From contig JAFIFP010000009.1 of the NCBI GenBank assembly GCA_020831965.1, forward strand, positions 124,001-188,000: a stretch of 64,000 nt of DNA, read 5' to 3'. This DNA is from Idiomarina sp. (lineage in GTDB: Bacteria; Pseudomonadota; Gammaproteobacteria; Enterobacterales; Alteromonadaceae). Every line of letters begins with the position of its first letter. Positions within the stretch are counted from its first letter, which is position 1. This document shows positions 28,851 to 37,606 of this stretch, piece after piece. The notes under the pieces are model-generated. The model was not told where the DNA came from and ran no database searches. It worked only from the letters and a program-made list of their open reading frames with translations. The position numbers were made by a program, and so were the translations under genes.

Positions 28851-29561
28851 TCATTCAACCAAGTTCGCTGGAATGGAGGAGCGCAACTCTTGCCAAATTG
28901 CCGCGGAGTCATAGCCGTACTGCCGCACCAAATTCATGGCTTCATTGTGGTTGCCTTCACTTGCTAATACCAACAAGCGCGCATAGTACTGACGCGCCAG
29001 CTCACGCGCCTCGGGCTTAGAGAAGTAGAATTGACCAATACGTGCATAAAGGCCTTTAAAGCCGTTAAGCACTAGTACATAAATGGGGTTATCCGATGCG
29101 AACGCCAATTCATGATTGAGGTGATAATCATATTCAGCAAAAGCACGCGATGTATCCTCGAGCGCCGCTGATTCGGCAATCACTTCTTGGCAACGATCTG
29201 GGTTATGACGCAGTGCAGCACGAATGTAAATCGCGCTAATATTCGTCCGCGCAGACAGCAAGTGATCAACAAGGTCCGGCATACCGTCTTCATCTAAACG
29301 CGCTAGCGTTTCAAGAATATTTAGCCCAGAGGTTTCCCAAAAGTTATTTACTCGCGTGGGCTTACCATGCTGAATAGTCAACCAGCCATCACGAGCTAGC
29401 CGCTGCAGAACCTCGCGTAGCGTTGTGCGCGTTACTCCAATAAGTTCTGATAGCTCGCGCTCGGCGGGTAAAATTGAACCTGGCGCGAAGTCGCCTTTCC
29501 AGATCGATTTAACAATGAATTCTTCGGCAAAGCCGGCTGGGCTTTTCGCCTTAATGATCAT
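28851..29561 (-). CDS. fadR: Fatty acid metabolism regulator FadR
   Basis: A 236-residue GntR-family factor. The N-terminal winged helix holds [29 protein letters not shown]-type residues nearly identical to E. coli FadR; the C-terminal acyl-CoA-binding domain keeps [14 protein letters not shown]. It represses fatty acid degradation genes and activates synthesis genes until long-chain acyl-CoA binds. I chose ATG 29561 ([14 protein letters not shown]) by comparison with E. coli; the open frame to 29708 adds 49 unrelated residues. A FadR-like operator lies in the divergent region. Confidence 0.95.
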   Translation of the reverse strand: MIIKAKSPAGFAEEFIVKSIWKGDFAPGSILPAERELSELIGVTRTTLREVLQRLARDGWLTIQHGKPTRVNNFWETSGLNILETLARLDEDGMPDLVDHLLSARTNISAIYIRAALRHNPDRCQEVIAESAALEDTSRAFAEYDYHLNHELAFASDNPIYVLVLNGFKGLYARIGQFYFSKPEARELARQYYARLLVLASEGNHNEAMNLVRQYGYDSAAIWQELRSSIPANLVE

Positions 29562-29647
29562 ATGAGTCAAAGTGATGGTCCTGTAATTCTGCGCGTGAAA
29601 GTCAGCGTCTGACAATTCTGCTGCGGCCTTGAATTGTAACGCGGCGG

Positions 29648-29664
29648 TAATGGTCGGACAAGTC
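29648..29664 (+). promoter_or_regulatory. Putative FadR operator between fadR and dsbB
   Basis: TAATGGTCGGACAAGTC fits the FadR consensus AACTGGTCnGACnnGTT at 11 of 14 fixed positions, including the whole core TGGTCnGACnnGT. It is 87 bases before the fadR start, so autoregulation is likely; dsbB, 78 bases away on the other side, could also be affected. Confidence 0.6.
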
Positions 29665-29741
29665 TTTAACCTGACTCGCAGTACAGTCTCGGCTGTGGTA
29701 TTTTCCAAAGCACTGTTGTTGTAATCAATTTAGGACGTCTC

Positions 29742-30290
29742 ATGTCACTGCCACCGCTGTCTCGTTGGCCTGAATATCGTTTCGCTTGGCTTATTCTTGC
29801 CGCTTCGGCAACGAGCTTTGTGCTCATCGCTTTGTATTTCCAGTATGTCATGTACTTGGAGCCCTGCGTGCAATGTATTTATCAACGGACAGCTATGATA
29901 GGTCTCGCGCTGGTGGCCTGGATCGTCGCCATTAACCCGCGTGCCGTGGCTTTACGGGTTTTCGGCTTTGCCGGTTGGCTCACGGCTGCAGGTGCAGGCC
30001 TTGCGAGCGCCCACCATCATGTCTGGCTGCAAACACGGGCGAACCCGTTGTTCGTCATGTGTAGCCCCTATCCTGAATTTCCAGATTGGTTGCCACTTGA
30101 TGTGTGGATGCCATCATTGTTCGCTGCAGGCGGATTGTGTACCGACAATACTTGGTCTTTCATGGGTTTAGTGATGTCCGAATGGATGCGCATTATCTTT
30201 GCTATTTATTTACTGGTCGGCATTGTAATTGGGGGGATTTATGGTTGGAAAAAACTCTCACCCCTGCTGCGGCCAGGTAATAATCACTAA
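29742..30290 (+). CDS. dsbB: Disulfide bond formation protein B
   Basis: A 182-residue inner-membrane quinone reductase that reoxidises DsbA. Four helices are visible. The first redox pair is Cys42-Cys45 (CVQC) and the second is Cys107 and Cys133, in the two periplasmic loops. In E. coli fadR, nhaB and dsbB are neighbours; here nhaB is missing between them. The last 33 bases overlap the convergent ycgN gene. Confidence 0.94.
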   Translation: MSLPPLSRWPEYRFAWLILAASATSFVLIALYFQYVMYLEPCVQCIYQRTAMIGLALVAWIVAINPRAVALRVFGFAGWLTAAGAGLASAHHHVWLQTRANPLFVMCSPYPEFPDWLPLDVWMPSLFAAGGLCTDNTWSFMGLVMSEWMRIIFAIYLLVGIVIGGIYGWKKLSPLLRPGNNH

Positions 30291-30737
30291 ATCATCTTCA
30301 TCCACGTTGGGATCGTCGTCAGCGTAAAGGGGGTACCCTGTAGTTGCCATACCTGCGGCAATCATTGGTTCACGACTGCCACCATGCAGTAATGGATGCC
30401 AGTCGGGTAATCCCTTGCCCTCATACAAGCGACGGTAAGCGCAGCTAAGCGGCATGTAGTGAATTTGCGGAAGGTCTGCGGGGCTTAACACCACACAATC
30501 TGGCACAAACTCTAAACGCTTCTCGTAATGTCGACAGCGCCCCGTTTCCGTATCGAGCAAGCGGCAGGCCACATTCACGTAGTGCATTTCATCGTCGGCC
30601 TGCATAGGTGCGTCATCCGCGACATCTTCTCGAGCCGACAACACCTTATGCAGACAACATTTACCACAGCCGTCACACAGAGATTCCCATTCCGAGGGTG
30701 ACATCTCGGTGAGCGACTTTTCCTGCCAAAAGGTCAT
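30258..30737 (-). CDS. ycgN: YcgN-family cysteine-cluster protein (UPF0260)
   Basis: A 159-residue protein with an N-terminal CDGCGKCC cluster, then [14 protein letters not shown] and VPDCVVL, the zinc/iron-binding cysteine pattern of UPF0260/YkgJ-like proteins. The function is not known. It follows the transglycosylase gene with a one-base overlap (TAATG), and ends inside dsbB by 33 bases. Confidence 0.9.
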   Translation of the reverse strand: MTFWQEKSLTEMSPSEWESLCDGCGKCCLHKVLSAREDVADDAPMQADDEMHYVNVACRLLDTETGRCRHYEKRLEFVPDCVVLSPADLPQIHYMPLSCAYRRLYEGKGLPDWHPLLHGGSREPMIAAGMATTGYPLYADDDPNVDEDDLVIITWPQQG

Positions 30738-31714
30738 TACTGCGCCATCTGGAGTCTGTCGGCCAAATGCCCAACAGCGACCACGAAGTAGTTGGAGCGA
30801 TTCCAGCGCATCAACACGTCCCAGTTATGGTAGGTCAAATAAATCCGTCCATCAGGGCCGTCTGGTGCGACTAAACCCGCTTCAATATCGCGCGTTGGCA
30901 AATCACCACCGTCGAAACGGCGCACGCCCAAGGCCTGCCATTCTGCGAGTGTTTTCTTGTTGTCGCGCGTTGCTTGAGCCATATCAAAGCCCTCAGGCAG
31001 GCGCACTTGCCGTCCCCAGGTTTTACTATTGTCCCAACCGACGGTCGCTAAGTAATTCGCAGCAGAAGCAAAGACATCTGGGAAACTATTCCAGATATCG
31101 ATCTTACCGTCTTCGTCGAAATCAATTGCGTACTGTAAGAAGGAGCTCGGCATAAACTGTGTTTGCCCCATCGCGCCAGCCCAAGAGCCGCGCATTTGCT
31201 CTGGCTCTATATGTCCAGCATCGATAATTTCTAAGGCCTGCATCAGCTGACGCTTAAAGAACTCTTCGCGACGTCCCTCATAGGCAAGAGTAGCCAAGGC
31301 TGACACCACCCGGAAATTACCAGTGAAGCCACCATAGTTGGTTTCGATACCCCACAACGCCACGATAAAGCGCGGCTGCACACCGAACTTCTCCCCTACT
31401 TCTTCAAGGAGTTCTCGATGCTCTTCCCACTTCCGTAACCCTTGCTGCACCTTCCAATCAGGAACTGCGCGGGGCAAATAGGTATCAAGCGTCACAGTAA
31501 ATTCGGGCTGACTACGATCCGCTGAGACCGCGCGCTCATAGAAGCGCACATCTTCAAATGCCCGCTCAATCGCTTCGGCTGAAATACCATGCTCCAAGGC
31601 TTCCGCCTTTAACCGTTCAACGTATGCCGGAAAACCTGCGGGGTCCACGGCATGTGCCGGCATCGTATAGGTCATTACCATGGACAACACGCCCAACATC
31701 AACCAATAACGCAT
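30737..31714 (-). CDS. Lytic murein transglycosylase, MltB family
   Basis: A 325-residue secreted enzyme that cuts peptidoglycan to give 1,6-anhydro ends. The signal peptide ends near PAHA (residue 22). The catalytic Glu124 is in [11 protein letters not shown], and [13 protein letters not shown] and NYLATVGW are family blocks of the soluble MltB-like group (SLT_2). No lipobox cysteine is present, so it is periplasmic rather than lipid-anchored. It lacks the C-terminal peptidoglycan-binding repeat found in some relatives. Confidence 0.92.
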   Translation of the reverse strand: MRYWLMLGVLSMVMTYTMPAHAVDPAGFPAYVERLKAEALEHGISAEAIERAFEDVRFYERAVSADRSQPEFTVTLDTYLPRAVPDWKVQQGLRKWEEHRELLEEVGEKFGVQPRFIVALWGIETNYGGFTGNFRVVSALATLAYEGRREEFFKRQLMQALEIIDAGHIEPEQMRGSWAGAMGQTQFMPSSFLQYAIDFDEDGKIDIWNSFPDVFASAANYLATVGWDNSKTWGRQVRLPEGFDMAQATRDNKKTLAEWQALGVRRFDGGDLPTRDIEAGLVAPDGPDGRIYLTYHNWDVLMRWNRSNYFVVAVGHLADRLQMAQ

Positions 31715-31744
31715 GGTACTTCTCCTGATTATTGTAGTTCTTCG

Positions 31745-31990
31745 TTACCACGCATGATCATGCGCGGGTGGTAGTTGCAGATAGTATCCTGTGTCCGAAA
31801 GGCGTTCTAGTAGCTCTGCACCAGTCATTCGAGCTAACTTCTTACCTGGCTTAATGTAGAGCGTCATCGCTACTTCATGTGGCGTAAATAAAGTTTTCAG
31901 CTCGTCAGGTAAGGCTTCGAAATCTCCGTCTTTCGGTAAATAGAGATAGGTATCCATCTTACGTGTCGATTTCAACACAACACACAACAT
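31745..31990 (-). CDS. ycgL: YcgL domain protein
   Basis: An 81-residue small protein with VVLKSTRKMDTYLYLPK and ARMTGAELLERLSDTGYYLQLPP, the marks of the YcgL family (UPF0745) often linked to ribonuclease D (rnd). Its role is unknown. It is 23 bases downstream of rnd and likely part of the fadD-rnd-ycgL unit. Confidence 0.92.
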   Translation of the reverse strand: MLCVVLKSTRKMDTYLYLPKDGDFEALPDELKTLFTPHEVAMTLYIKPGKKLARMTGAELLERLSDTGYYLQLPPAHDHAW

Positions 31991-32013
31991 GTTCGACTTC
32001 CTTTTTTAGAATT

Positions 32014-33156
32014 TTACAAAGCGTTAGTCAGTTTAAGTAGCTCAGTCCCAGCCACCTCTAAACGCCAACTCGAAAGGAGCTCGGGACCCGGTACCTGAGC
32101 TTTGACAGCGTCATCAGTATGCAAACACCAAATGAACACTTCATTAATTTGTTTCCGTGAGCCAAGCAGCGTGGCGGCGACACCGGCGGCTTCTGCACGT
32201 TCAGCGATTAAAGCTTTCGCTTCTTTGAACCAGCGCTTGTACGCAGGATGATCGTCAAGACGCGGAATGGCCTTCGGCCAATCGGCTTCCGGTATGTTGA
32301 GTCCGCGCTCAATTGCAGCAAGTATCGCCGAACCATATTTGCGAACCACACGAGGGTGGATATCGGGTACTTGCGCCAATTGCGAGAGCTGGCTCGGCTG
32401 TTGTTGCGCCAACGCAGTCATCACCGGGTCACGCAACATAAAGGGCAACGCAATATTCTCCCGACGACAAATTTCTAAACGCCAGCGCGCTAACTCCGCC
32501 ATGACCGCACGCTGCTGACCTTTCATATGAGCGAAACCACCCACATCACGCCAAGCAAACTCTACCGGTAAACGTCTTGTACGCTTTTCAACTTGAAACT
32601 TACACTCTGCGACGAAGAACGGGTACTGCTCAGAAGCTTCAATCTGCTCGCGCAGCGTAGGGTAAATAGCCGCGAGATAATGCGCATCTGCAGCTGCATA
32701 ATCTAACTGTGCCTCGGTTAATGGGCGCTTTAACCAATCAGTCCGTGATTGTGACTTATCCAAGGTCACATCGAAGAACTCGGCGACCAAAGCGGCATAG
32801 CCAATCTGCGTGCCTTGGTGGAGAAATGACCATGCCACCTGAGTATCGAACATTTGTGCCGGCGCACCCGGCTGATAGGTCCCGATAATCTCGAGATCTT
32901 CCCCTCCCGCATGCATCACCGTCACTAATTTGGGATCCGCTAATAGCTCCCAGAGTGGCGACAAGTCCACGCCATTTAAGGGATCAACTAACACGAGTTG
33001 CTCTGCGGCATGCAACTGCACCAGCCCCAGATCAGCCAAATAGGTACGAGTTCTCACAAACTCGGTGTCGAGTGCCAACCAGCCACTTTCGCGGGCCCGA
33101 TCGCAAAACGCCACCAGCTCACTGGTGGCGTTTATCATACGGTACTGCATCGACAT
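32014..33156 (-). CDS. rnd: Ribonuclease D
   Basis: A 380-residue 3'-5' exonuclease for tRNA 3' ends. DEDDy motifs: LALDTEFVR, MHAGGEDLEII, and YAAADAHYLAAIY with the catalytic tyrosine; an HRDC domain (about 205-290) follows. The ATG overlaps the fadD stop by one base (TAATG). Adjacent to ycgL, as in many gammaproteobacteria. Confidence 0.94.
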   Translation of the reverse strand: MSMQYRMINATSELVAFCDRARESGWLALDTEFVRTRTYLADLGLVQLHAAEQLVLVDPLNGVDLSPLWELLADPKLVTVMHAGGEDLEIIGTYQPGAPAQMFDTQVAWSFLHQGTQIGYAALVAEFFDVTLDKSQSRTDWLKRPLTEAQLDYAAADAHYLAAIYPTLREQIEASEQYPFFVAECKFQVEKRTRRLPVEFAWRDVGGFAHMKGQQRAVMAELARWRLEICRRENIALPFMLRDPVMTALAQQQPSQLSQLAQVPDIHPRVVRKYGSAILAAIERGLNIPEADWPKAIPRLDDHPAYKRWFKEAKALIAERAEAAGVAATLLGSRKQINEVFIWCLHTDDAVKAQVPGPELLSSWRLEVAGTELLKLTNAL

Positions 33157-34817
33157 TACTTCTGTTCGTCTCGCAGCTCGCGACGAAGGATTTTACCGAC
33201 ATTGGTCTTCGGTAGCTCATCTCGGAACTCAACCAACTTCGGTACCTTGTAAGCCGTAAGGTTCTCGCGACAATAATCGAGAATTTCCTTCTCGCTGAGT
33301 GAATTGTCTTTCTTCACTACGAAAATCTTCACGACTTCGCCAGAAGCTTCATGAGGTGAACCCACTGCAGCAACTTCGAGTACCTTCGGGTGACTAGCCA
33401 CCACATCTTCGATCTCATTCGGGTACACGTTAAAGCCCGACACCAAAATCATGTCTTTCTTACGGTCGACAATACGGAAGAAACCATGTTCGTCGACTGT
33501 CCCCATATCACCCGTAGCAAACCAACCGTCCTTAATCGCTTCGGCAGTCGCTTCAGGGCGGCCTAAGTATCCGGCCATCACTTGTGGGCCTTTCACTAGG
33601 ATTTCACCCGGCTCACCTTGAGGTACTTCGTTCCCCTCTTCATCAACAATCTTCACGTCAGTCGATGACAATGGAATACCGATGCTACCCGTGTAGTGTT
33701 CGATGTCGTAAGGGTTTACCGTGACAACTGGTGCGCACTCGGTCAGGCCATAACCTTCCAATAACACTGAGTTGGTGACTTTCTCCCAGTGCTCAGCAAC
33801 AGCGCGCTGAACTGCCATACCACCACCCAAAGCGACTTTCAGCTTACTGAAGTCCAACTCGCTAAAGCCCGGAGTATTCAACAGCCCATTGAACAAGGTG
33901 TTGACACCCGAAATCACCGTAAACTCATGCTTGCCAAGCTCTTTTACAAAGCCTGGCATGTCGCGTGGATTGGTGATGAGGATATTGCAACCACCGTGCT
34001 TCATAAAGGTTAGGCAGTTCGCGGTTAATGCGAAGATGTGGTAGAGCGGCAGCGCCGTAATCACGACTTCTTTACCATTCTCCACCAACGGATTAATCAT
34101 GGCTGAAACCTGTTCTAGGTTCGCCACCATATTCCGATGCGTCAGCATGGCACCTTTCGACACCCCAGTGGTACCACCGGTGTATTGCAAGAAGGCAAGA
34201 TCGTCACCAGTCATCTCTGGACGCGCAGGCTGTTTACCTGACCCAGCAGCCAGTACAGCATTGAATTCAATGGTATTTTTCAGGCTGTAAGCCGGCACCA
34301 TCTTCTTCACATAACGCACCACAAAGTTCACGATTTGACGTTTTGGAGTCGGCATCATGTCGCCGATACCAGTCAAAATAACTTTGTCGAGCGTGACGTC
34401 TTTCTCTATTTTCTCAAGCGTGTGAGCGAAGTTCTTCAGAATCACAATCGCCTTGGAACCTGAATCGTTCAGCTGGTGTTTCAATTCACGGGCTGTGTAG
34501 AGTGGATTAACATTCACCACCACCATACCAGCACGCAACACACCGAAGAGTGCGACTGGGTACTGCAACAGGTTAGGCATCATAATCGCGACAGGATCGC
34601 CCTTCTTCAGCCCTAAGCCCTGCAAGTAAGCAGCAAATTGTGCAGACAGCGTGTCCAGTTCAGCGAATGTGATCGTGCGATCCATGTTCACGAACGCAGG
34701 ACGATCTCCATAGCTTTTTACGCTTTCTTCGAAAATTTCTACCAGAGAGGCGTAATGATCCGGATTAATCTCGTTCGGCACACCATTTGGATAACGTTTT
34801 TGCCAGATTTTCTCCAC
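33156..34817 (-). CDS. fadD: Long-chain fatty acid-CoA ligase
   Basis: A 553-residue AMP-forming acyl-CoA synthetase. The P-loop [14 protein letters not shown], the GYGLTECAP block and the FACS signature with [10 protein letters not shown] and [14 protein letters not shown] are all present. It activates imported fatty acids at the inner membrane. The start is GTG 34817 with GGAG eight bases upstream. A FadR-like site lies about 110 bases before the start. It heads the fadD-rnd-ycgL unit. Confidence 0.95.
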   Translation of the reverse strand: MEKIWQKRYPNGVPNEINPDHYASLVEIFEESVKSYGDRPAFVNMDRTITFAELDTLSAQFAAYLQGLGLKKGDPVAIMMPNLLQYPVALFGVLRAGMVVVNVNPLYTARELKHQLNDSGSKAIVILKNFAHTLEKIEKDVTLDKVILTGIGDMMPTPKRQIVNFVVRYVKKMVPAYSLKNTIEFNAVLAAGSGKQPARPEMTGDDLAFLQYTGGTTGVSKGAMLTHRNMVANLEQVSAMINPLVENGKEVVITALPLYHIFALTANCLTFMKHGGCNILITNPRDMPGFVKELGKHEFTVISGVNTLFNGLLNTPGFSELDFSKLKVALGGGMAVQRAVAEHWEKVTNSVLLEGYGLTECAPVVTVNPYDIEHYTGSIGIPLSSTDVKIVDEEGNEVPQGEPGEILVKGPQVMAGYLGRPEATAEAIKDGWFATGDMGTVDEHGFFRIVDRKKDMILVSGFNVYPNEIEDVVASHPKVLEVAAVGSPHEASGEVVKIFVVKKDNSLSEKEILDYCRENLTAYKVPKLVEFRDELPKTNVGKILRRELRDEQK

Positions 34818-34925
34818 CGTTTGTGCTCCTGCTTCTTATCTTTTATTAACTGTTTTAATGTTTTATGAGTCTGCGTTAACTTTAGCCAAAAGCTTTACGC
34901 AACGCTTACATAGCCAGTCATCTTC

Positions 34926-34942
34926 GCATATCCGACCAGTGA
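34926..34942 (-). promoter_or_regulatory. Putative FadR operator upstream of fadD
   Basis: On the minus strand CACTGGTCGGATATG agrees with the FadR consensus at about 10 of 14 fixed positions and shares TGGTCGGA with the site at fadR. fadD is a classic FadR target in E. coli, and the regulator gene is 5 kb away. Confidence 0.45.
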
Positions 34943-35037
34943 ATCCTAGCACCTATACAACCCTAGCAAATGAATCCTTTTGATTCACGCACTTGGTGCA
35001 AAGACATTAGTTCAAACACTTTCTTCAAGCACTTACT

Positions 35038-35877
35038 TTAAATCGCAATCTGCTCGGCTACCGCGATGGGCTGTTCGAGATGCACATGATGCCCACCCTC
35101 AAGCATATATTCCTCCAACTGGGGCACGAGCTCTCGCCAGTGTGTCAGCGCAGTGTCTAAGTCCTTAAACCCCTTAGTGCCTCGAATTAACTTCACCGGC
35201 ATGGTGAGCCCTGCCAAAATATCGCGAGCTTGACCAGCGGTATATCGAAAGGGTGAACCCAATCGCACGCGAGGGTCAATCCGCCACGCAAAACCACCTT
35301 CGGCTGGCATCAAATTACGCAAAACGACAGCCTTGATCTGTTCTGGTCGCAACTGATTTAATTCAGCCCGTACTTTCACTAAACGCTCAATGTCTTGGTA
35401 CACAGGCGGCTCTTTTGCTGCGAGCGCTTGTCTTGCTGTCATCGCCCCGCGCAATTTTTCAAGCGTTTCATTTTCGTCATAAGTGAGCAGCCCGAATGCT
35501 TCAATAAGCGTTACTTTAGCAATGCGCTCTGGGATCACCGCCGCTAAAATCTGACTAATAAAGCCACCCATACTGTGACCCACTAAATGCACTCGTTGAA
35601 AGTCATACCGCGTGATCAGTGAAATTAAATCGGCAACCCATTCGGTAAAATAATATGGCGCGCCTGTCGGGCGGTGTTGAGAGTGACCATGCCCTGGCAA
35701 ATCGAGGGCAATCCAATGAGTCGTTGCAGGCAGATGTTCTAATACGGGGACAAGACTTGCGGCGTTATCTAACCAACCGTGCAGTGCGATAATCGGCGCC
35801 TCCATGGCGCCGATATCATGTTCAGACGTTAATGCGCTTAGGGTGAGTGCATCCGTGTCTACCCACTGTTCCCGCAT
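35038..35877 (-). CDS. Alpha/beta hydrolase
   Basis: A 279-residue hydrolase with oxyanion motif LHGWLDNAAS near 31-40, DLPGHGHS, nucleophile elbow GHSMGG (Ser at about 102), and a C-terminal GGHHVHLEQP histidine. It resembles the mesoderm-specific-transcript/epoxide-hydrolase-like group; the substrate is unknown. It follows slp with a one-base overlap (TAATG). Confidence 0.85.
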   Translation of the reverse strand: MREQWVDTDALTLSALTSEHDIGAMEAPIIALHGWLDNAASLVPVLEHLPATTHWIALDLPGHGHSQHRPTGAPYYFTEWVADLISLITRYDFQRVHLVGHSMGGFISQILAAVIPERIAKVTLIEAFGLLTYDENETLEKLRGAMTARQALAAKEPPVYQDIERLVKVRAELNQLRPEQIKAVVLRNLMPAEGGFAWRIDPRVRLGSPFRYTAGQARDILAGLTMPVKLIRGTKGFKDLDTALTHWRELVPQLEEYMLEGGHHVHLEQPIAVAEQIAI

Positions 35878-36551
35878 TACTGAATTTGCTGTTGCTGACG
35901 TTGACGACGCTCAGACGCAGGCGGTTGACGCTGCTGCTGAACCGGTGACTGTTGAATAACCGGCGCACCTTCGACGTTGCGGCCGCGGACACCATGTGGA
36001 AAATAGTACGGGTGATAACGATAAGGTCCCGTGCCATAGAAGCGATGACGATGCCAAATAGAATGTGGGTCATAATACATGACATCAACCCGAGCACGCG
36101 GCTCCTCTTCACGCCACAAATGAACACCTTCGGCATGTACCAGTGGGAAATGATAGACGTATTCTCCAATGCTTCCCTCTTCAGTTCCCATGAACGTACC
36201 AAGCGTAGTAATGGCTCGGCCACGCGCATAGATTTCAGGATCGACAAATCCGTCTACGCGAACCCGAAAACGGCCTGGCGTGTCATCTGAAATAAAGGGG
36301 CGACCCGTGTTACGTAAACGGAAGGCAACAATCTCTAGCACTGACGAATTTTCTTGGTTAGTCACTTCCGCTATCACACCACCCCAGCGCGCAGGTTGCC
36401 CAGTCACAAGTTCAGGAGATTGCACAGCTTCTCGAAATTCAACCGTGTCAGCACCATCTCCCCGAATCGCTTCGGGATAGCGTGAGGCGCAGGCGGATAG
36501 GAGTACTGTTGCTCCTATGACCAGTAACCATTGTCCGGTTTTTACTAACAT
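35877..36551 (-). CDS. slp: Slp-family outer-membrane lipoprotein
   Basis: A 224-residue lipoprotein. The lipobox LSAC puts the lipidated cysteine at about residue 21; the body has the Slp pattern (EFREAVQSPELVTGQPARWGGVIAEV, residues not all listed, and a GRAITTLGTF block). The C-terminal 40 residues are rich in Gln, Arg and Pro and look disordered. E. coli Slp is induced in stationary phase and by starvation; the molecular role is open. Confidence 0.88.
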   Translation of the reverse strand: MLVKTGQWLLVIGATVLLSACASRYPEAIRGDGADTVEFREAVQSPELVTGQPARWGGVIAEVTNQENSSVLEIVAFRLRNTGRPFISDDTPGRFRVRVDGFVDPEIYARGRAITTLGTFMGTEEGSIGEYVYHFPLVHAEGVHLWREEEPRARVDVMYYDPHSIWHRHRFYGTGPYRYHPYYFPHGVRGRNVEGAPVIQQSPVQQQRQPPASERRQRQQQQIQ

Positions 36552-36568
36552 ACATCACCTCCGGAGAC

Positions 36569-36883
36569 TTATGCGTAAATGTCGATTCCAACCATTTGCT
36601 GCAACGAATCTCGTTTCGCAAATGTTGCCACGTCCTGATACTGACTCACCGCACGCCGACTATCACCAGCGGGTTCATCATAGGTCAGAGCAGCACGTTG
36701 TTCTGCAGCTGCCGCGAGATCGGCCACTCGCGTACTGCGTCGCGGAAGCGCTTCAGGCTGTCTGTCTTCATTACGCGATTGCGCAGTAATAGGATTCACG
36801 TTTCCGCGCGGAACAGTCGTTCCTACAGTCTGACTAGCTAACGCTTGGCTTGCTATCGCTTGAGAAGTATCCAAAGTCATCAT
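36569..36883 (-). CDS. Small hypothetical protein
   Basis: A 104-residue protein starting MMTLDTSQAIASQAL. It is rich in Ala, Gln, Ser and Arg, without signal or membrane segment, and ends SLQQMVGIDIYA. A weak RBS (AGGATAG) stands upstream. A longer frame to 36925 enters tsaB and is less likely. Similar short low-complexity proteins with such an ending accompany tsaB in other alteromonads as far as I recall. No function can be given. Confidence 0.6.
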   Translation of the reverse strand: MMTLDTSQAIASQALASQTVGTTVPRGNVNPITAQSRNEDRQPEALPRRSTRVADLAAAAEQRAALTYDEPAGDSRRAVSQYQDVATFAKRDSLQQMVGIDIYA

Positions 36884-36897
36884 TCGCAGCTCTATCC

Positions 36898-37590
36898 TTA
36901 TTCGCGCCCTGGCAGTTTCTGCCAAGTCACTTCATTGCGAACATAATGCACTTCAAACTGGTCCGCAGCAACACCCTCGTTCCGAGTAAAAGCCGCGAGC
37001 CCAAGCGGTAGCATGTCTAATGCATGCGGTAACCGAATGTCCTTGAGTTGTTGGACAGTCGCTGGTTGCGCCGCGTTCTGTAAAATTTCGGTATAGGTTT
37101 CAAAACCCGTGCCAACGCCCTGCCACTCAACGTCCGACGCCAAGCTGACTTGCGTCGGCGGCATCACTTGCTCTGGCATTGTCTTACTCATCAGACCATC
37201 AATCACCGAGTAGGTTCCGACGTAGACTTCGCCCATGCGCGCGTCAATCGCGCTCACCACATGGCTTGCCTCGTGCAGTCGCCATGCCGCTTGCGCCATC
37301 GCTTGCAAACTCGAAACACCCACCACAGGTAAATCAGCACTAAACGCCAAGCCCTGACCGACCCCAGCGGCAATACGAACACCCGTGAAACTCCCCGGAC
37401 CACGACCAATAATCAAGCCATCGAGTTGTTGGAGTGAAAGACCCGCCTCGGCAAGCACCGATTGCACAAAAGGCAACAGTAGATCGGCATGGCGACGGGG
37501 CGCTTCTTCGCCGCGTATCAAGGTGGCTTGGCCATCGGTCAATGCCACTGAGCAAAATTCTGTTGCCGTATCAATTGCAAGAAGGCGCAT
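36898..37590 (-). CDS. tsaB: tRNA threonylcarbamoyladenosine synthesis protein TsaB
   Basis: A 230-residue ASKHA-fold protein that partners TsaD in making t6A in tRNAs reading ANN codons. It starts MRLLAIDTATEFCSVAL, with HADLLLPFV and GLIIGRGPGSFTGVRIA as family blocks. TsaB lacks the metal site of TsaD and acts as scaffold. ATG 37590 is chosen by homology; the frame is open to 37764 inside yoaA. It follows yoaA after 16 bases, the order seen in E. coli. Confidence 0.94.
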   Translation of the reverse strand: MRLLAIDTATEFCSVALTDGQATLIRGEEAPRRHADLLLPFVQSVLAEAGLSLQQLDGLIIGRGPGSFTGVRIAAGVGQGLAFSADLPVVGVSSLQAMAQAAWRLHEASHVVSAIDARMGEVYVGTYSVIDGLMSKTMPEQVMPPTQVSLASDVEWQGVGTGFETYTEILQNAAQPATVQQLKDIRLPHALDMLPLGLAAFTRNEGVAADQFEVHYVRNEVTWQKLPGRE

Positions 37591-37606
37591 ATGTCTTGGG
37601 TCCTGA

